Source: Pseudomonas triticifolii (GTDB taxonomy: Bacteria > Pseudomonadota > Gammaproteobacteria > Pseudomonadales > Pseudomonadaceae). Taken from it: a stretch of 44,100 nucleotides of DNA. Every line of letters begins with the position of its first letter. The stretch's first letter is position 1. Location of the stretch: contig NZ_JACONV010000031.1 of the NCBI RefSeq assembly GCF_014358015.1, positions 1-44,100 of the forward strand, read 5' to 3'. The notes beneath the pieces are model-generated. The model saw nothing but the letters and a program-made list of their open reading frames with translations, was not told where the DNA came from and ran no database searches. Of the stretch, positions 8,261 to 15,947 are shown piece after piece. The position numbers and the translations under genes were made by a program.

Positions 8261-8872
8261 TCAGGCGGCGATCGGCACACCGCTGTGAAAGCGAAACTCT
8301 TCGTCAGGACTCTCGATCAGTTCGCGCTCAGCCAGGCGGATTTCCTCGATCTTGGCATCCACATCTGCCTTGTCACCGTAGGTGTAGGCCAGTTTCAGGT
8401 AATCCTGGAAATGCCGCGCCTCGGACTTGAGCAGGCTGCCATAGAACTTCGCCAGGTCTTCATCCAGATGCGGCACCAGCGCAGCGAAGCGTTCGCAAGA
8501 GCGGGCTTCGACAATAGCACCCACCACCAGCGCATCGGTCAGCCGGTAGGGATTGTGATTGCGCACCAACTTGCGCAACGCGCCGGCATAGCGCGCCGAG
8601 CTGATATTGGCCATGGGGATCTGGCGCTTTCTGATGATGCTGATCACCTGCTCGAAATGACGCAGTTCTTCACGGGCCAGACGCGACATTTTTGCCAGCA
8701 GATCGAACTTATCGTTGTACTGAAACATGAACTGGAACGCTGCCCCGGCGGCCTTCTTCTCATTGTTCGCGTGGTCGATCAGCAGGATATCCAGGTTGCG
8801 CAGTGCAGCCTGAACCCAACTGTCGGGCGTGCGGCAAAGCAGAAAGGCTTCGATTTCAGGGATCGGGTACAT
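8261..8872 (-). CDS. miaE: tRNA 2-methylthio-N6-isopentenyladenosine37 hydroxylase
   Basis: MiaE is a non-heme diiron monooxygenase that hydroxylates the isopentenyl group of ms2i6A37 in tRNAs reading UNN codons, giving ms2io6A. The 203-residue helical protein shows the expected ferritin-like carboxylate/histidine ligands: Glu38 in NNEKKAA, Glu69/His72 in REELRHFEQ, Glu122 or Glu127 in EARSCERF, and Glu151/His154 in SEARHFQDY. The size fits the short Pseudomonas form. It is followed by its own terminator and probably forms a single-gene unit. The ribosome-binding site is weak. Confidence 0.93.
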   Translation of the reverse strand: MYPIPEIEAFLLCRTPDSWVQAALRNLDILLIDHANNEKKAAGAAFQFMFQYNDKFDLLAKMSRLAREELRHFEQVISIIRKRQIPMANISSARYAGALRKLVRNHNPYRLTDALVVGAIVEARSCERFAALVPHLDEDLAKFYGSLLKSEARHFQDYLKLAYTYGDKADVDAKIEEIRLAERELIESPDEEFRFHSGVPIAA

Positions 8873-8953
8873 AGGCTCACAGAAGGTGCAGAGGCAAAGC
8901 CGGGCATTATACGAGGGCTGTAGCCGTCTCGCGAGACAAAAGCACTGCGCCGA

Positions 8954-9424
8954 TCAGGCCCCGAACGCATCCTTGAGGAAGCCCGGCGCGATGTAGCGCT
9001 GATAGTGCGCCTCGGAGAGCAGGAAGAACTCCCGATCGATCGCATCGCGCAATTCCGGCAGCGACCAGTCGCGAAACTCGGGCAGCAGCACGAAACCGTA
9101 GGCCTCGACCTGACTGATGACCCGCGCTCCTCGCGCAATCAACTGATAAGCCCAGCAATACTCGGACTGATGCGGCACAAAACGGATCTTGCGCTGAGTC
9201 AGTTGCAGACGCAGCTTGTCGGCGTCGAAGATTTCGAGCTTGGCGGTCATTACCTGAACCAGCAGCTGCTCCAGACGCAGCCAGACCGCTCTTTTTTCTG
9301 CTTCGTTATAGCCATTCCAATGGATGACTTCGTGGTGGAAGCGTTTGCAGCCACGGCATACCAAATCCCCATAAACAGTGGAGCAAAGGCCGACGCAGGG
9401 TGTTTTGATGATGTGATCAGGCAT
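8954..9424 (-). CDS. DUF1289 protein with four-cysteine N-terminus
   Basis: The product has 156 residues. The first 50 match the DUF1289 pattern: TPCVGLCS, then YGDLVCRGCKRF, then EVIHWNGYNEAEKRAVWLRL. Cys10, Cys14, Cys23 and Cys26 could hold a metal ion or Fe-S cluster, which is an inference from spacing. The remaining 100 residues (LEIFDADKL onward, with FVPHQSEYCWAYQLIARG) are longer than the minimal domain and have no motif I recognise. The function is unknown. It lies between miaE and the acnB leader and is divergent from acnB. No Shine-Dalgarno sequence is obvious before the ATG at 9424. Confidence 0.85.
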   Translation of the reverse strand: MPDHIIKTPCVGLCSTVYGDLVCRGCKRFHHEVIHWNGYNEAEKRAVWLRLEQLLVQVMTAKLEIFDADKLRLQLTQRKIRFVPHQSEYCWAYQLIARGARVISQVEAYGFVLLPEFRDWSLPELRDAIDREFFLLSEAHYQRYIAPGFLKDAFGA

Positions 9425-9510
9425 GACTGGCGGGGCTTGAGGAGGCGAAACAGGAACTCATGTTAGTCCTTTGTCTAAGCACTTTCACCCCCGAAGATGT
9501 AGGGGCTAAC

Positions 9511-9539
9511 TTACCTTTAGCGAAGATATGCCGTAGAAT
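9511..9539 (+). promoter_or_regulatory. Candidate acnB promoter
   Basis: TTACCT (9511-9516) and TAGAAT (9534-9539) are spaced by 17 nt. The -10 matches the consensus at 5 of 6 positions, but the -35 at only 3 of 6. Promoters closer to acnB cannot be excluded. Confidence 0.35.
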
Positions 9540-9571
9540 CAGCGAGCCTTTTAAGGCGCCAATGTCCGTTG

Positions 9572-9711
9572 GAAGCTGTTTTCAAAGCGTCACGAGCACA
9601 GTCAAGTTAATCCCGCAGTGCGGCGTCGACAGGCCATTCCCTCATCACGAATGGCCGTGTCGACTGCCTCTCCTCCCCGTCCTGCAGGCGTAAAACTTTG
9701 AAAACAGCTTC
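9572..9711. ncRNA. Nested inverted-repeat element, candidate structured RNA
   Basis: GAAGCTGTTTTCAAAG (9572-9587) recurs as a perfect 16-bp reverse complement at 9696-9711. Centred inside is a second dyad in which GTCGAC plus GGCCATTC (9625-9639) pairs with GAATGGCC plus GTCGAC (9649-9664) around a 9-nt loop. The two stems are nested and could form one long rod. No coding frame runs through it, and no known Rfam family is recognised. It could be part of the acnB leader, a separate small RNA, or a small repeat element. Confidence 0.45.
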
Positions 9712-9825
9712 TGTTAGGAATTGCCGACACCCTGCCAACAAGGCTCAAAAGCCTTGCGTGGGTGCGGACAATTTCTGGATGAGCGTCCCGGACACCCATT
9801 TGGGACCACTGATGAGGGTAATACT

Positions 9826-12426
9826 GTGCTTGAAGCCTACCGTAAACACATCGAAGAGCGTGCCGCCCAGGGTATCGTGCCCCAGCCGCTTAACGCCGAA
9901 CAAACCGCAGGCCTTATTGAGCTGCTGAAAAATCCCCCGGCTGGCGAAGAAGCTTTCCTTGTCGACCTGATCACCAATCGCGTTCCACCAGGCGTTGACG
10001 AGGCTGCCTACGTCAAGGCCGGTTTCCTGTCTGCCCTGGCCAAGGGCGAAGCCACTTCTCCCCTGATCGACAAAAAGCGTGCAACCGAACTGTTGGGCAC
10101 CATGCAGGGTGGCTACAACATCGTCACGCTGGTTGACCTGCTCGACGACGCCACCCTGGCTCCGGTAGCCGCCGAACAACTCAAGCACACGCTGCTGATG
10201 TTCGACGCTTTCCACGACGTGGCCGAAAAAGCCAAGAGCGGCAACGCTCACGCCAAGGAAGTTCTGCAATCCTGGGCCGACGGCGAGTGGTTCAAGAAGC
10301 GCCCGATGCTGGCCGACAAGATCAGCCTGCGCGTGTTCAAGGTCACCGGCGAAACCAACACCGACGACCTGTCCCCGGCACCTGATGCCTGGTCGCGTCC
10401 CGACATCCCGCTGCACGCTCTGGCCATGCTGAAAATGGCCCGCGACGGGATCGTACCGGACGTCCAGGGCTCCATCGGCCCGATGAAGCAGATCGAAGAA
10501 ATGCGCGGCCAGGGTTTCCCTATCGCCTACGTCGGTGACGTGGTCGGTACCGGCTCCTCGCGCAAATCGGCAACCAACTCGGTGCTGTGGTTCTTCGGCG
10601 ACGACGTTCCTTACGTGCCGAACAAGCGCGCCGGCGGCTTCTGCTTCGGCAGCAAGATCGCTCCGATCTTCTACAACACCATGGAAGATGCGGGCGCCCT
10701 GCCAATCGAATTCGATGTCTCGAACATCAACATGGGCGACGTGATCGACGTCTACCCGTACGCTGGCAAGGTCTGCAAGCACGACAGCGACGAAGTCATC
10801 ACCACCTTCGAAATGAAGACCCCGGTACTGTTGGACGAAGTCCGCGCCGGCGGCCGCATTCCGTTGATCATCGGCCGCGGCCTGACCAGCAAGGCACGCG
10901 CCGAACTGGGCCTGCCAGCCTTCGACCTGTTCAAGACCCCAGACCAGCCAGCCGAAAGCACCAAGGGTTTCACCCTGGCGCAGAAGATGGTCGGCAAGGC
11001 CTGTGGCGTAGCAGGTATCCGCCCGGGCACCTACTGCGAACCGAAGATGACCACCGTCGGCTCCCAGGACACCACTGGCCCGATGACCCGCGACGAGCTG
11101 AAAGACCTGGCGTGCCTGGGCTTCTCGACCGATCTGGTCATGCAGTCCTTCTGCCACACCGCAGCCTATCCAAAGCCGATCGACGTCAAGACGCACCACA
11201 CGCTGCCTGACTTCATCATGACCCGTGGCGGCGTATCCCTGCGTCCGGGCGACGGCATCATCCACAGCTGGCTGAACCGCATGCTGCTGCCGGACACCGT
11301 CGGCACCGGTGGCGACTCGCACACCCGCTTCCCGATCGGCATCTCCTTCCCGGCAGGTTCAGGCCTGGTTGCGTTCGCAGCTGCTACGGGCGTAATGCCG
11401 CTGGACATGCCGGAATCGATCCTGGTTCGCTTCAAGGGCAAGATGCAGCCTGGCATCACCCTGCGTGACCTGGTTCACGCCATTCCGTACTACGCGATTC
11501 AGGCTGGCCTGCTGACTGTAGAGAAGAAAGGCAAGAAGAACGCGTTCTCCGGCCGCATCCTGGAAATCGAAGGCCTGGACAACCTGAGCATCGAGCAGGC
11601 TTTCGAGCTGTCCGACGCTTCGGCCGAACGTTCGGCAGCCGGTTGCACCATCAAGCTGGCCAAAGAGCCGATCATCGAGTACCTGAACTCCAACATCACC
11701 CTGCTGCGCTGGATGATCGAACAGGGCTACGGCGACCCACGCACCCTGGAGCGTCGTGCTCAGGCCATGGAAGCCTGGGTTGCCAACCCTGAGCTGCTGG
11801 AAGCCGACAAGGACGCCGAGTACGCTGAAATCATCGAAATCGACCTGGCCGACATCAAAGAGCCTGTGCTCTGCGCGCCGAACGACCCGGACGATGCGCG
11901 CCTGCTGTCTTCGGTACAGGGCGAGAAGATCGACGAAGTGTTCATCGGTTCGTGCATGACCAACATCGGCCACTTCCGCGCTGCGGGCAAGTTGCTGGAC
12001 AAGGTCAAGGGCCAGTTGCCGACACGCCTGTGGCTGTCGCCGCCAACCAAGATGGATGCTCATCAACTGACCGAAGAAGGCTACTACGGCATCTACGGCA
12101 AGGCCGGCGCGCGCATGGAAATGCCGGGCTGCTCGCTGTGCATGGGTAACCAGGCACGCGTCGAGCCGAACTCGACCGTTGTGTCGACGTCGACCCGTAA
12201 CTTCCCGAACCGTCTGGGTGACGGCGCGAACGTCTACCTGGCCTCGGCCGAACTGGCGTCCGTCGCATCGATCCTGGGTCGCCTGCCGACCGTTGAAGAG
12301 TACATGGGCTACGCCCAGCAGATCGACACCATGGCAGCGGACGTATACCGCTACCTGAGCTTCGATCAGATCGCCGAGTTCCGTGAAGCCGCAGCGAACG
12401 CCAACATTCCGGTCGTTCAAGCGTAA
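9826..12426 (+). CDS. acnB: Aconitate hydratase B (bifunctional, 2-methylisocitrate dehydratase)
   Basis: AcnB interconverts citrate and isocitrate in the TCA cycle through a [4Fe-4S] cluster. The 866-residue protein has the AcnB order: N-terminal HEAT-like helical domain, swivel domain, then catalytic domains 1-3. The cluster cysteines are Cys710 (GSCMTNIGH), Cys769 and Cys772 (PGCSLCMGN), the same numbers as in E. coli AcnB. The start is GTG at 9826 after GAGGG with 7-nt spacing. An upstream in-frame extension to 9721 is not supported by homology. In E. coli the apo-form also binds mRNA; that activity here is only a possibility. Confidence 0.97.
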   Translation: MLEAYRKHIEERAAQGIVPQPLNAEQTAGLIELLKNPPAGEEAFLVDLITNRVPPGVDEAAYVKAGFLSALAKGEATSPLIDKKRATELLGTMQGGYNIVTLVDLLDDATLAPVAAEQLKHTLLMFDAFHDVAEKAKSGNAHAKEVLQSWADGEWFKKRPMLADKISLRVFKVTGETNTDDLSPAPDAWSRPDIPLHALAMLKMARDGIVPDVQGSIGPMKQIEEMRGQGFPIAYVGDVVGTGSSRKSATNSVLWFFGDDVPYVPNKRAGGFCFGSKIAPIFYNTMEDAGALPIEFDVSNINMGDVIDVYPYAGKVCKHDSDEVITTFEMKTPVLLDEVRAGGRIPLIIGRGLTSKARAELGLPAFDLFKTPDQPAESTKGFTLAQKMVGKACGVAGIRPGTYCEPKMTTVGSQDTTGPMTRDELKDLACLGFSTDLVMQSFCHTAAYPKPIDVKTHHTLPDFIMTRGGVSLRPGDGIIHSWLNRMLLPDTVGTGGDSHTRFPIGISFPAGSGLVAFAAATGVMPLDMPESILVRFKGKMQPGITLRDLVHAIPYYAIQAGLLTVEKKGKKNAFSGRILEIEGLDNLSIEQAFELSDASAERSAAGCTIKLAKEPIIEYLNSNITLLRWMIEQGYGDPRTLERRAQAMEAWVANPELLEADKDAEYAEIIEIDLADIKEPVLCAPNDPDDARLLSSVQGEKIDEVFIGSCMTNIGHFRAAGKLLDKVKGQLPTRLWLSPPTKMDAHQLTEEGYYGIYGKAGARMEMPGCSLCMGNQARVEPNSTVVSTSTRNFPNRLGDGANVYLASAELASVASILGRLPTVEEYMGYAQQIDTMAADVYRYLSFDQIAEFREAAANANIPVVQA

Positions 12427-12447
12427 CAACGAAACACTGCGTTGAAA

Positions 12448-12474
12448 GAACCCCGCCTTGTGCGGGGTTTTTTT
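12448..12474 (+). terminator. Rho-independent terminator, acnB
   Basis: AACCCCGC pairs with GCGGGGTT around a short loop and is followed by seven T. It lies 22 nt past the acnB stop codon. Confidence 0.93.
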
Positions 12475-12489
12475 ATGCCTGGAGAAAAG

Positions 12490-12588
12490 TGGCCGTAGGT
12501 GAGCTTGCTCTGGGCGGCAATCCGACGAAGGCAAGGTACAGGCTGTGGCGTCAGCGCCAGGCCTTTCGCGAGCAAGCTCGCTCCCACA
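12490..12588. repeat. Degenerate REP pair (GAGCAAGCTCGC family)
   Basis: An inverted pair: GTAGGTGAGCTTGCTC at 12495-12510 (imperfect arm) and GAGCAAGCTCGCTCCCAC at 12570-12587. The second arm is the standard Pseudomonas core. It lies between the convergent acnB and MocR-type genes and has no coding content. Confidence 0.65.
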
Positions 12589-12626
12589 AAAAACCGCTTT
12601 TATTCAGCAAATTGCATGTTGTTCCG

Positions 12627-13973
12627 CTACAGGTAATCCCCAATCACACGCCTGACCTTCTCCAGCCCATCGCGCAGCTCATCCATACTCACCGATCCCA
12701 ACGCCAGTCGCAGGGCATGAGGCACGCTGACGGAGGTCGCAAAGGGCTCGGCGGTCGATACCGCAACCTTCTCCTGCAACAAGGCCATGGCGATCTGATC
12801 GGCACGGGCGTCCTCCGGCAGCGGCAGCCAGAGAAAATAAGATGAGGGATGGCCCACGAATTCGATCCCTCCAAACACTTTGCGAGCCACCGCCTGCCTG
12901 GCCTGGGCGTCATGCCGCTTCTCGGCCTCCAGTTTCAGAACGGTGCCATCTTCAATCCATCCCGTCGCAATGGCGGTCAGCACCCCAGGCGTGTTCCAGG
13001 TGGTAGCCCGGATGACACGCTCCATGGCCTGCACCTTGTCGGCGGGCGCGGCAATAAATCCTACCCGCAGGCCCGTGGCGACACTCTTGGACAGGCCCGA
13101 CACATAGATCGTCCGCTCAGGTGCCAGCATCGCCAGAGGCGCGGGAGGCTTGTCGGCCAAAAACGCGTACGCGGCGTCTTCGATGATCAGCACGTCATGC
13201 CTGCGTGCGAGCGCTACCCATTGTTCACGCCGGTCCTGGCTCATCACCCAGCCGAGCGGGTTGTGCAGCGTCGGCATGGTGTAGAGCGCCTTTACGGGGC
13301 GACTGAGACACAGCCGCTCGAACGCATCCGGATCGGGACCCTCGCCAAGCGACGGCAAAGGCACCACTTCGAGGTGCAGCGCCTGTGCCAGCACTTTGAA
13401 CCCCGAATACGTCAGGGCGTCGGCGGCGATGACATCACCGGGTTTGAGCAACGCCATCAGCGCAATGGCCAACCCCTGTTGCGCCCCATTGGTGAGTAAC
13501 ACCTGCTCAGGCTCGACCGTCAGCCCGCGTACACGCAAATGACGCGCGACAACAGCGCGCTCGTGCGGACGTCCGGCGTGGGGTTGATAACGCAGCAATG
13601 ACTCAAGATCACCCGACAAGGCCAACTGCCGTAGCGCCGTGCGCAACAAATCGGCCTGACCGGGCAGCGACGGGTAGTTGAAATTGAGGTCGATCATGTC
13701 GACGGCCACGGCTTTCTGGTCGATTCCAAGGCCTGGCGAGAGCGCGGTTTCGCGAACGAACGTGCCACGTCCGGTCTCACCACTGACCAGCCCCATGGCC
13801 TCAAGCTCGGCATAGACCCGCGTGGCCGTCACAAGCGCTAGCCCATGGTCGGCCGCCAACTGACGATGCGTGGGCAGACGTGCGCCTGGCGACAGGCGTG
13901 CCGAGCGAATGTCTGCCGCCATCTGGTCCACCACCGATTTGTAACGTGAGCGAGGCATAGCCAATGTATCCAT
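12627..13973 (-). CDS. MocR-type regulator (GntR HTH fused to PLP aminotransferase fold)
   Basis: This 448-residue protein has an N-terminal GntR winged helix (about residues 8-75, including LPTHRQLAADHGLALVTATRVYAELEAMG) joined to a class I aminotransferase-like domain (about residues 90-448). The PLP-binding lysine is probably Lys296 in VSGLSKSVATGLR, and Asp266 in IIEDAAYAFL would contact the pyridine nitrogen. MocR proteins usually act as transcription regulators that sense an amine or amino acid through PLP. I use the ATG at 13973. A much longer open frame extends upstream to 14405 but runs through the divergent transporter gene and is not credible. The divergent EamA gene is its likely target. 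Confidence 0.9.
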   Translation of the reverse strand: MDTLAMPRSRYKSVVDQMAADIRSARLSPGARLPTHRQLAADHGLALVTATRVYAELEAMGLVSGETGRGTFVRETALSPGLGIDQKAVAVDMIDLNFNYPSLPGQADLLRTALRQLALSGDLESLLRYQPHAGRPHERAVVARHLRVRGLTVEPEQVLLTNGAQQGLAIALMALLKPGDVIAADALTYSGFKVLAQALHLEVVPLPSLGEGPDPDAFERLCLSRPVKALYTMPTLHNPLGWVMSQDRREQWVALARRHDVLIIEDAAYAFLADKPPAPLAMLAPERTIYVSGLSKSVATGLRVGFIAAPADKVQAMERVIRATTWNTPGVLTAIATGWIEDGTVLKLEAEKRHDAQARQAVARKVFGGIEFVGHPSSYFLWLPLPEDARADQIAMALLQEKVAVSTAEPFATSVSVPHALRLALGSVSMDELRDGLEKVRRVIGDYL

Positions 13974-13982
13974 GACGATTTT

Positions 13983-14011
13983 TTGATTGTATTGAATGGC
14001 AGCCCTACGAT
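13983..14011 (+). promoter_or_regulatory. Candidate promoter of the EamA exporter gene
   Basis: TTGATT (13983-13988), a 17-nt spacer and TACGAT (14006-14011) give a sigma-70-like promoter. The -35 overlaps a short direct repeat (TTGAT and TTGAA, 4 nt apart), a possible contact site for the divergent MocR-type regulator. That regulator link is inferred from position only. Confidence 0.45.
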
Positions 14012-14052
14012 GCACCCATCCAGCCCGATTGAACAGACTCGAGAAACGCTTC

Positions 14053-14949
14053 ATGGAACAGACAGTGATTCCATCCCGCACGACCGCTCCCACATCCCGC
14101 AGCGGATGGCTGAACGGCCTGATCGGCGTACTGATCTTCAGTGGTTCGCTGCCTGCTACGCGACTGGCCGTGATGGCGTTCGACCCACTGTTCCTAACCT
14201 TCGCCCGCGCAACCATCGCCGCAACCCTGGCCATCGGCATGCTTGTGGCGCTCAAGGAAAGACGCCCGGCAAACAACCAGTTTCTTTCCCTGGGTATCGT
14301 TGCGCTGGGCGTGGTGCTGGGTTTTCCATTGCTGACCGCGCTGGCGCTGGAACACGTCACTTCGGCGCACTCCATCGTATTCGTCGGCCTGCTGCCGCTG
14401 ACCACTGCAGTCTTCGGCGTGCTGCGAGGCGGTGAGCGGCCAAGTCGTGCCTTCTGGCTGTTCTCAATACTGGGCAGCGCGATAGTGGTGGGTTTTGCTC
14501 TGGCTCAGGGCATCAGCGCTTCAGTCACGGGAGACGCCCTGATGCTGCTGGCCATTATCGTCTGCGGGCTGGGCTATGCCGAGGGTGCCAGGCTGTCGAG
14601 GACACTGGGCGGCTGGCAGGTCATCTGCTGGGCTTTGGTACTTGCCCTGCCTATGATGCTGACGCTGGCGGTCATCAGCGCACCCTCCTCGCTTTCAGGC
14701 ATTACCGCCGGGGCGTGGGCCAGCCTGTTTTACGTTTCGGTTTTCAGCATGCTGATCGGCTTCGTATTCTGGTATCGCGGGCTGGCACAGGGCGGCATAG
14801 CAGCGGTCGGCCAACTTCAGTTGTTGCAGCCTTTCTTCGGCCTGGCACTGGCCGCCACACTGCTTGGCGAGCCTGTCAGCCTCGGCATGCTGGGTGTCAC
14901 GGTTGCAGTCATCGGCTGTGTTGCAGGTGCCAGAAGGTTCTCCAGATAA
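14053..14949 (+). CDS. EamA/DMT-family transporter
   Basis: The product is a 298-residue inner-membrane protein with about ten hydrophobic helices in two EamA repeats (roughly residues 20-145 and 155-295). Typical repeat features are the pocket FARATIAATLA in the first half and PFFGLALAATLLGEP in the second. Members of this superfamily commonly export amino acids or other small metabolites. The substrate is unknown here. The start is the ATG at 14053 (MEQTVIP). It is divergently paired with a MocR-type regulator, a frequent arrangement for DMT exporters. Confidence 0.88.
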   Translation: MEQTVIPSRTTAPTSRSGWLNGLIGVLIFSGSLPATRLAVMAFDPLFLTFARATIAATLAIGMLVALKERRPANNQFLSLGIVALGVVLGFPLLTALALEHVTSAHSIVFVGLLPLTTAVFGVLRGGERPSRAFWLFSILGSAIVVGFALAQGISASVTGDALMLLAIIVCGLGYAEGARLSRTLGGWQVICWALVLALPMMLTLAVISAPSSLSGITAGAWASLFYVSVFSMLIGFVFWYRGLAQGGIAAVGQLQLLQPFFGLALAATLLGEPVSLGMLGVTVAVIGCVAGARRFSR

Positions 14950-14983
14950 CGACCGGTCGTCACAAGGCCAGCACTTGCGCCAG

Positions 14984-15529
14984 TCAGCCCAACTGAAGCT
15001 GCGACAGCCACTGCTCGACCGCATCACCGCTGCTCATCGCAGGCTGCACCAGGCCATCGACCATGAACGTCGGGGACACGTGGATACCATTCTGGCGAGC
15101 GTATTTGCAGTGCCATTTGATGACCTGTTCAAGTTCAGGCTGCGCAAACGCTTCGGCCAGCGGGACGCCGCTGTAGCGTTCCAGGCGGGCAATGATGTCG
15201 TTTGGTGTGGCGTCGAGATTGGGGCCGCTGGCGTGGTGCTCGAATTCGAATTCATCGCGATGCGCCGCAACGGCTTCCATCACGGACTTGGCCGTATCCT
15301 TGCCGCCTTCAAGGGTTGAAGCGGCGAGGATGCAGCGCACAATCACGCCGGAAAACAGGTGCCACGGCTGGGACTGCAGCCGGATCTTGATCGTGAGGCG
15401 GTCTTCGCCTGCCTGCTCCAGCAACCTGTCGAGTTTGCGCAAGGCCTTGACCGAAAATGGGCACGTGGGCTCAAGGAACACCTCAAGAATGCGAGGGCCG
15501 TGGCCCCATGAAAGTGTGTCTGCCTGCAT
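14984..15529 (-). CDS. DsbA-like thioredoxin-fold protein with CPFS motif
   Basis: The 181-residue cytoplasmic protein (no signal peptide) has a DsbA-type thioredoxin fold. The strand ILEVFLEPT leads into CPFS (Cys23 to Ser26), and the conserved cis-proline loop is VSPTFMVDG. The second active-site cysteine is Ser, so disulphide exchange by a CxxC mechanism is unlikely. It may act by a monothiol or glutathione-linked mechanism, or as a holdase; this is inference. I use the ATG at 15529, with AGGAG 11-12 nt upstream; the ATG at 15550 has that same AGGAG inside its coding sequence. It converges with the EamA gene. Confidence 0.8.
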   Translation of the reverse strand: MQADTLSWGHGPRILEVFLEPTCPFSVKALRKLDRLLEQAGEDRLTIKIRLQSQPWHLFSGVIVRCILAASTLEGGKDTAKSVMEAVAAHRDEFEFEHHASGPNLDATPNDIIARLERYSGVPLAEAFAQPELEQVIKWHCKYARQNGIHVSPTFMVDGLVQPAMSSGDAVEQWLSQLQLG

Positions 15530-15775
15530 GGTGAGTGGCTCTCCTTTCAATGACTGTCGAATTATCGTACTGCGGGAACGTCGCTGACCTATATCGAATG
15601 ATGTCTCGACTCGACACCAGAAACGACCGCGAACACACCCTGCAACTGAACGTCGATCGCGCCAATGAGTTCCGTAAAGCGCCCTGTGTGAGCCGCTGAG
15701 AGATCACGGTCCACGACTAGATTACGCGCTGCCGATTAATATCTTTTTCACATTCGTATGGCTATAGTGGCTTCC
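15530..15775 (+). other. Gap upstream of the mntP riboswitch
   Basis: No protein gene is supported between the DsbA-like start and the riboswitch. A TATAGT (15763-15768), 8-10 nt upstream of the riboswitch, is a plausible -10 for the mntP transcript. A convincing -35 is not visible. A 33-codon frame beginning at 15598 has no ribosome-binding site. Confidence 0.4.
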
Positions 15776-15777
15776 CT

Positions 15778-15934
15778 TGTTGGGGAGTAGCCTGTTCCGG
15801 ACTCAGGTCACGGAGCGTTCGCATCAACATTCTCGGCAGCATGCCGTGGTGCGGACACCTTTTGGTTGGCGAGACCAACGATGCATCCATGCCTAAAGTC
15901 GGGCGTGTGGTTGCGTCGTTGACTCATAGCCCGA
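15778..15934 (+). ncRNA. yybP-ykoY manganese riboswitch
   Basis: The region between a plausible -10 and mntP carries the family landmarks: TTGGGGAGTAGCC at the 5' end (15780-15792), then GCGGACAC, and GGTTGGCGAGACCAACG with the conserved GCGAGACC loop (about 15863-15880). A closing GCCCGACT segment at 15929-15936 precedes the translation start. In E. coli the same class of element upstream of mntP turns expression on when Mn2+ is high. The nearby ribosome-binding site suggests control of translation initiation, which is inference. Exact ends are approximate. Confidence 0.93.
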
Positions 15935-15947
15935 CTGGATGTCCACC

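Larger units (their letters stand above)
9425..9825 (+). other. acnB upstream region (401 nt) with structured leader
   Basis: No protein gene is supported here. It contains a possible promoter (9511-9539), a 140-nt nested inverted-repeat element (9572-9711), a perfect hairpin CAAGGCT-caaa-AGCCTTG (9739-9756), a GTCCC/GGGAC stem (9784-9806) and the acnB ribosome-binding site GAGGG (9814-9818). If transcription starts near 9546, acnB has a leader of about 280 nt. Confidence 0.6.

Noticed and set aside
9572..9711. Reading the acnB upstream dyad as a transposon with terminal inverted repeats
   Set aside because: No convincing target-site duplication flanks it (only TG on both sides), and no second copy is present in the window. 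A structured RNA or cruciform fits equally well, so no mobile element is called.
9721..9825. N-terminal extension of acnB
   Set aside because: The extra 35 residues are not part of the AcnB family. The GTG at 9826 has a good ribosome-binding site and reproduces E. coli residue numbering at the cluster cysteines.
13974..14405. N-terminal extension of the MocR-type gene up to 14405
   Set aside because: It runs antisense through the EamA transporter gene and would displace the GntR helix from the N-terminus. The family begins near the ATG at 13973.
15598..15702. 33-codon plus-strand ORF upstream of the mntP riboswitch
   Set aside because: No ribosome-binding site, no recognisable sequence, and a length expected by chance.
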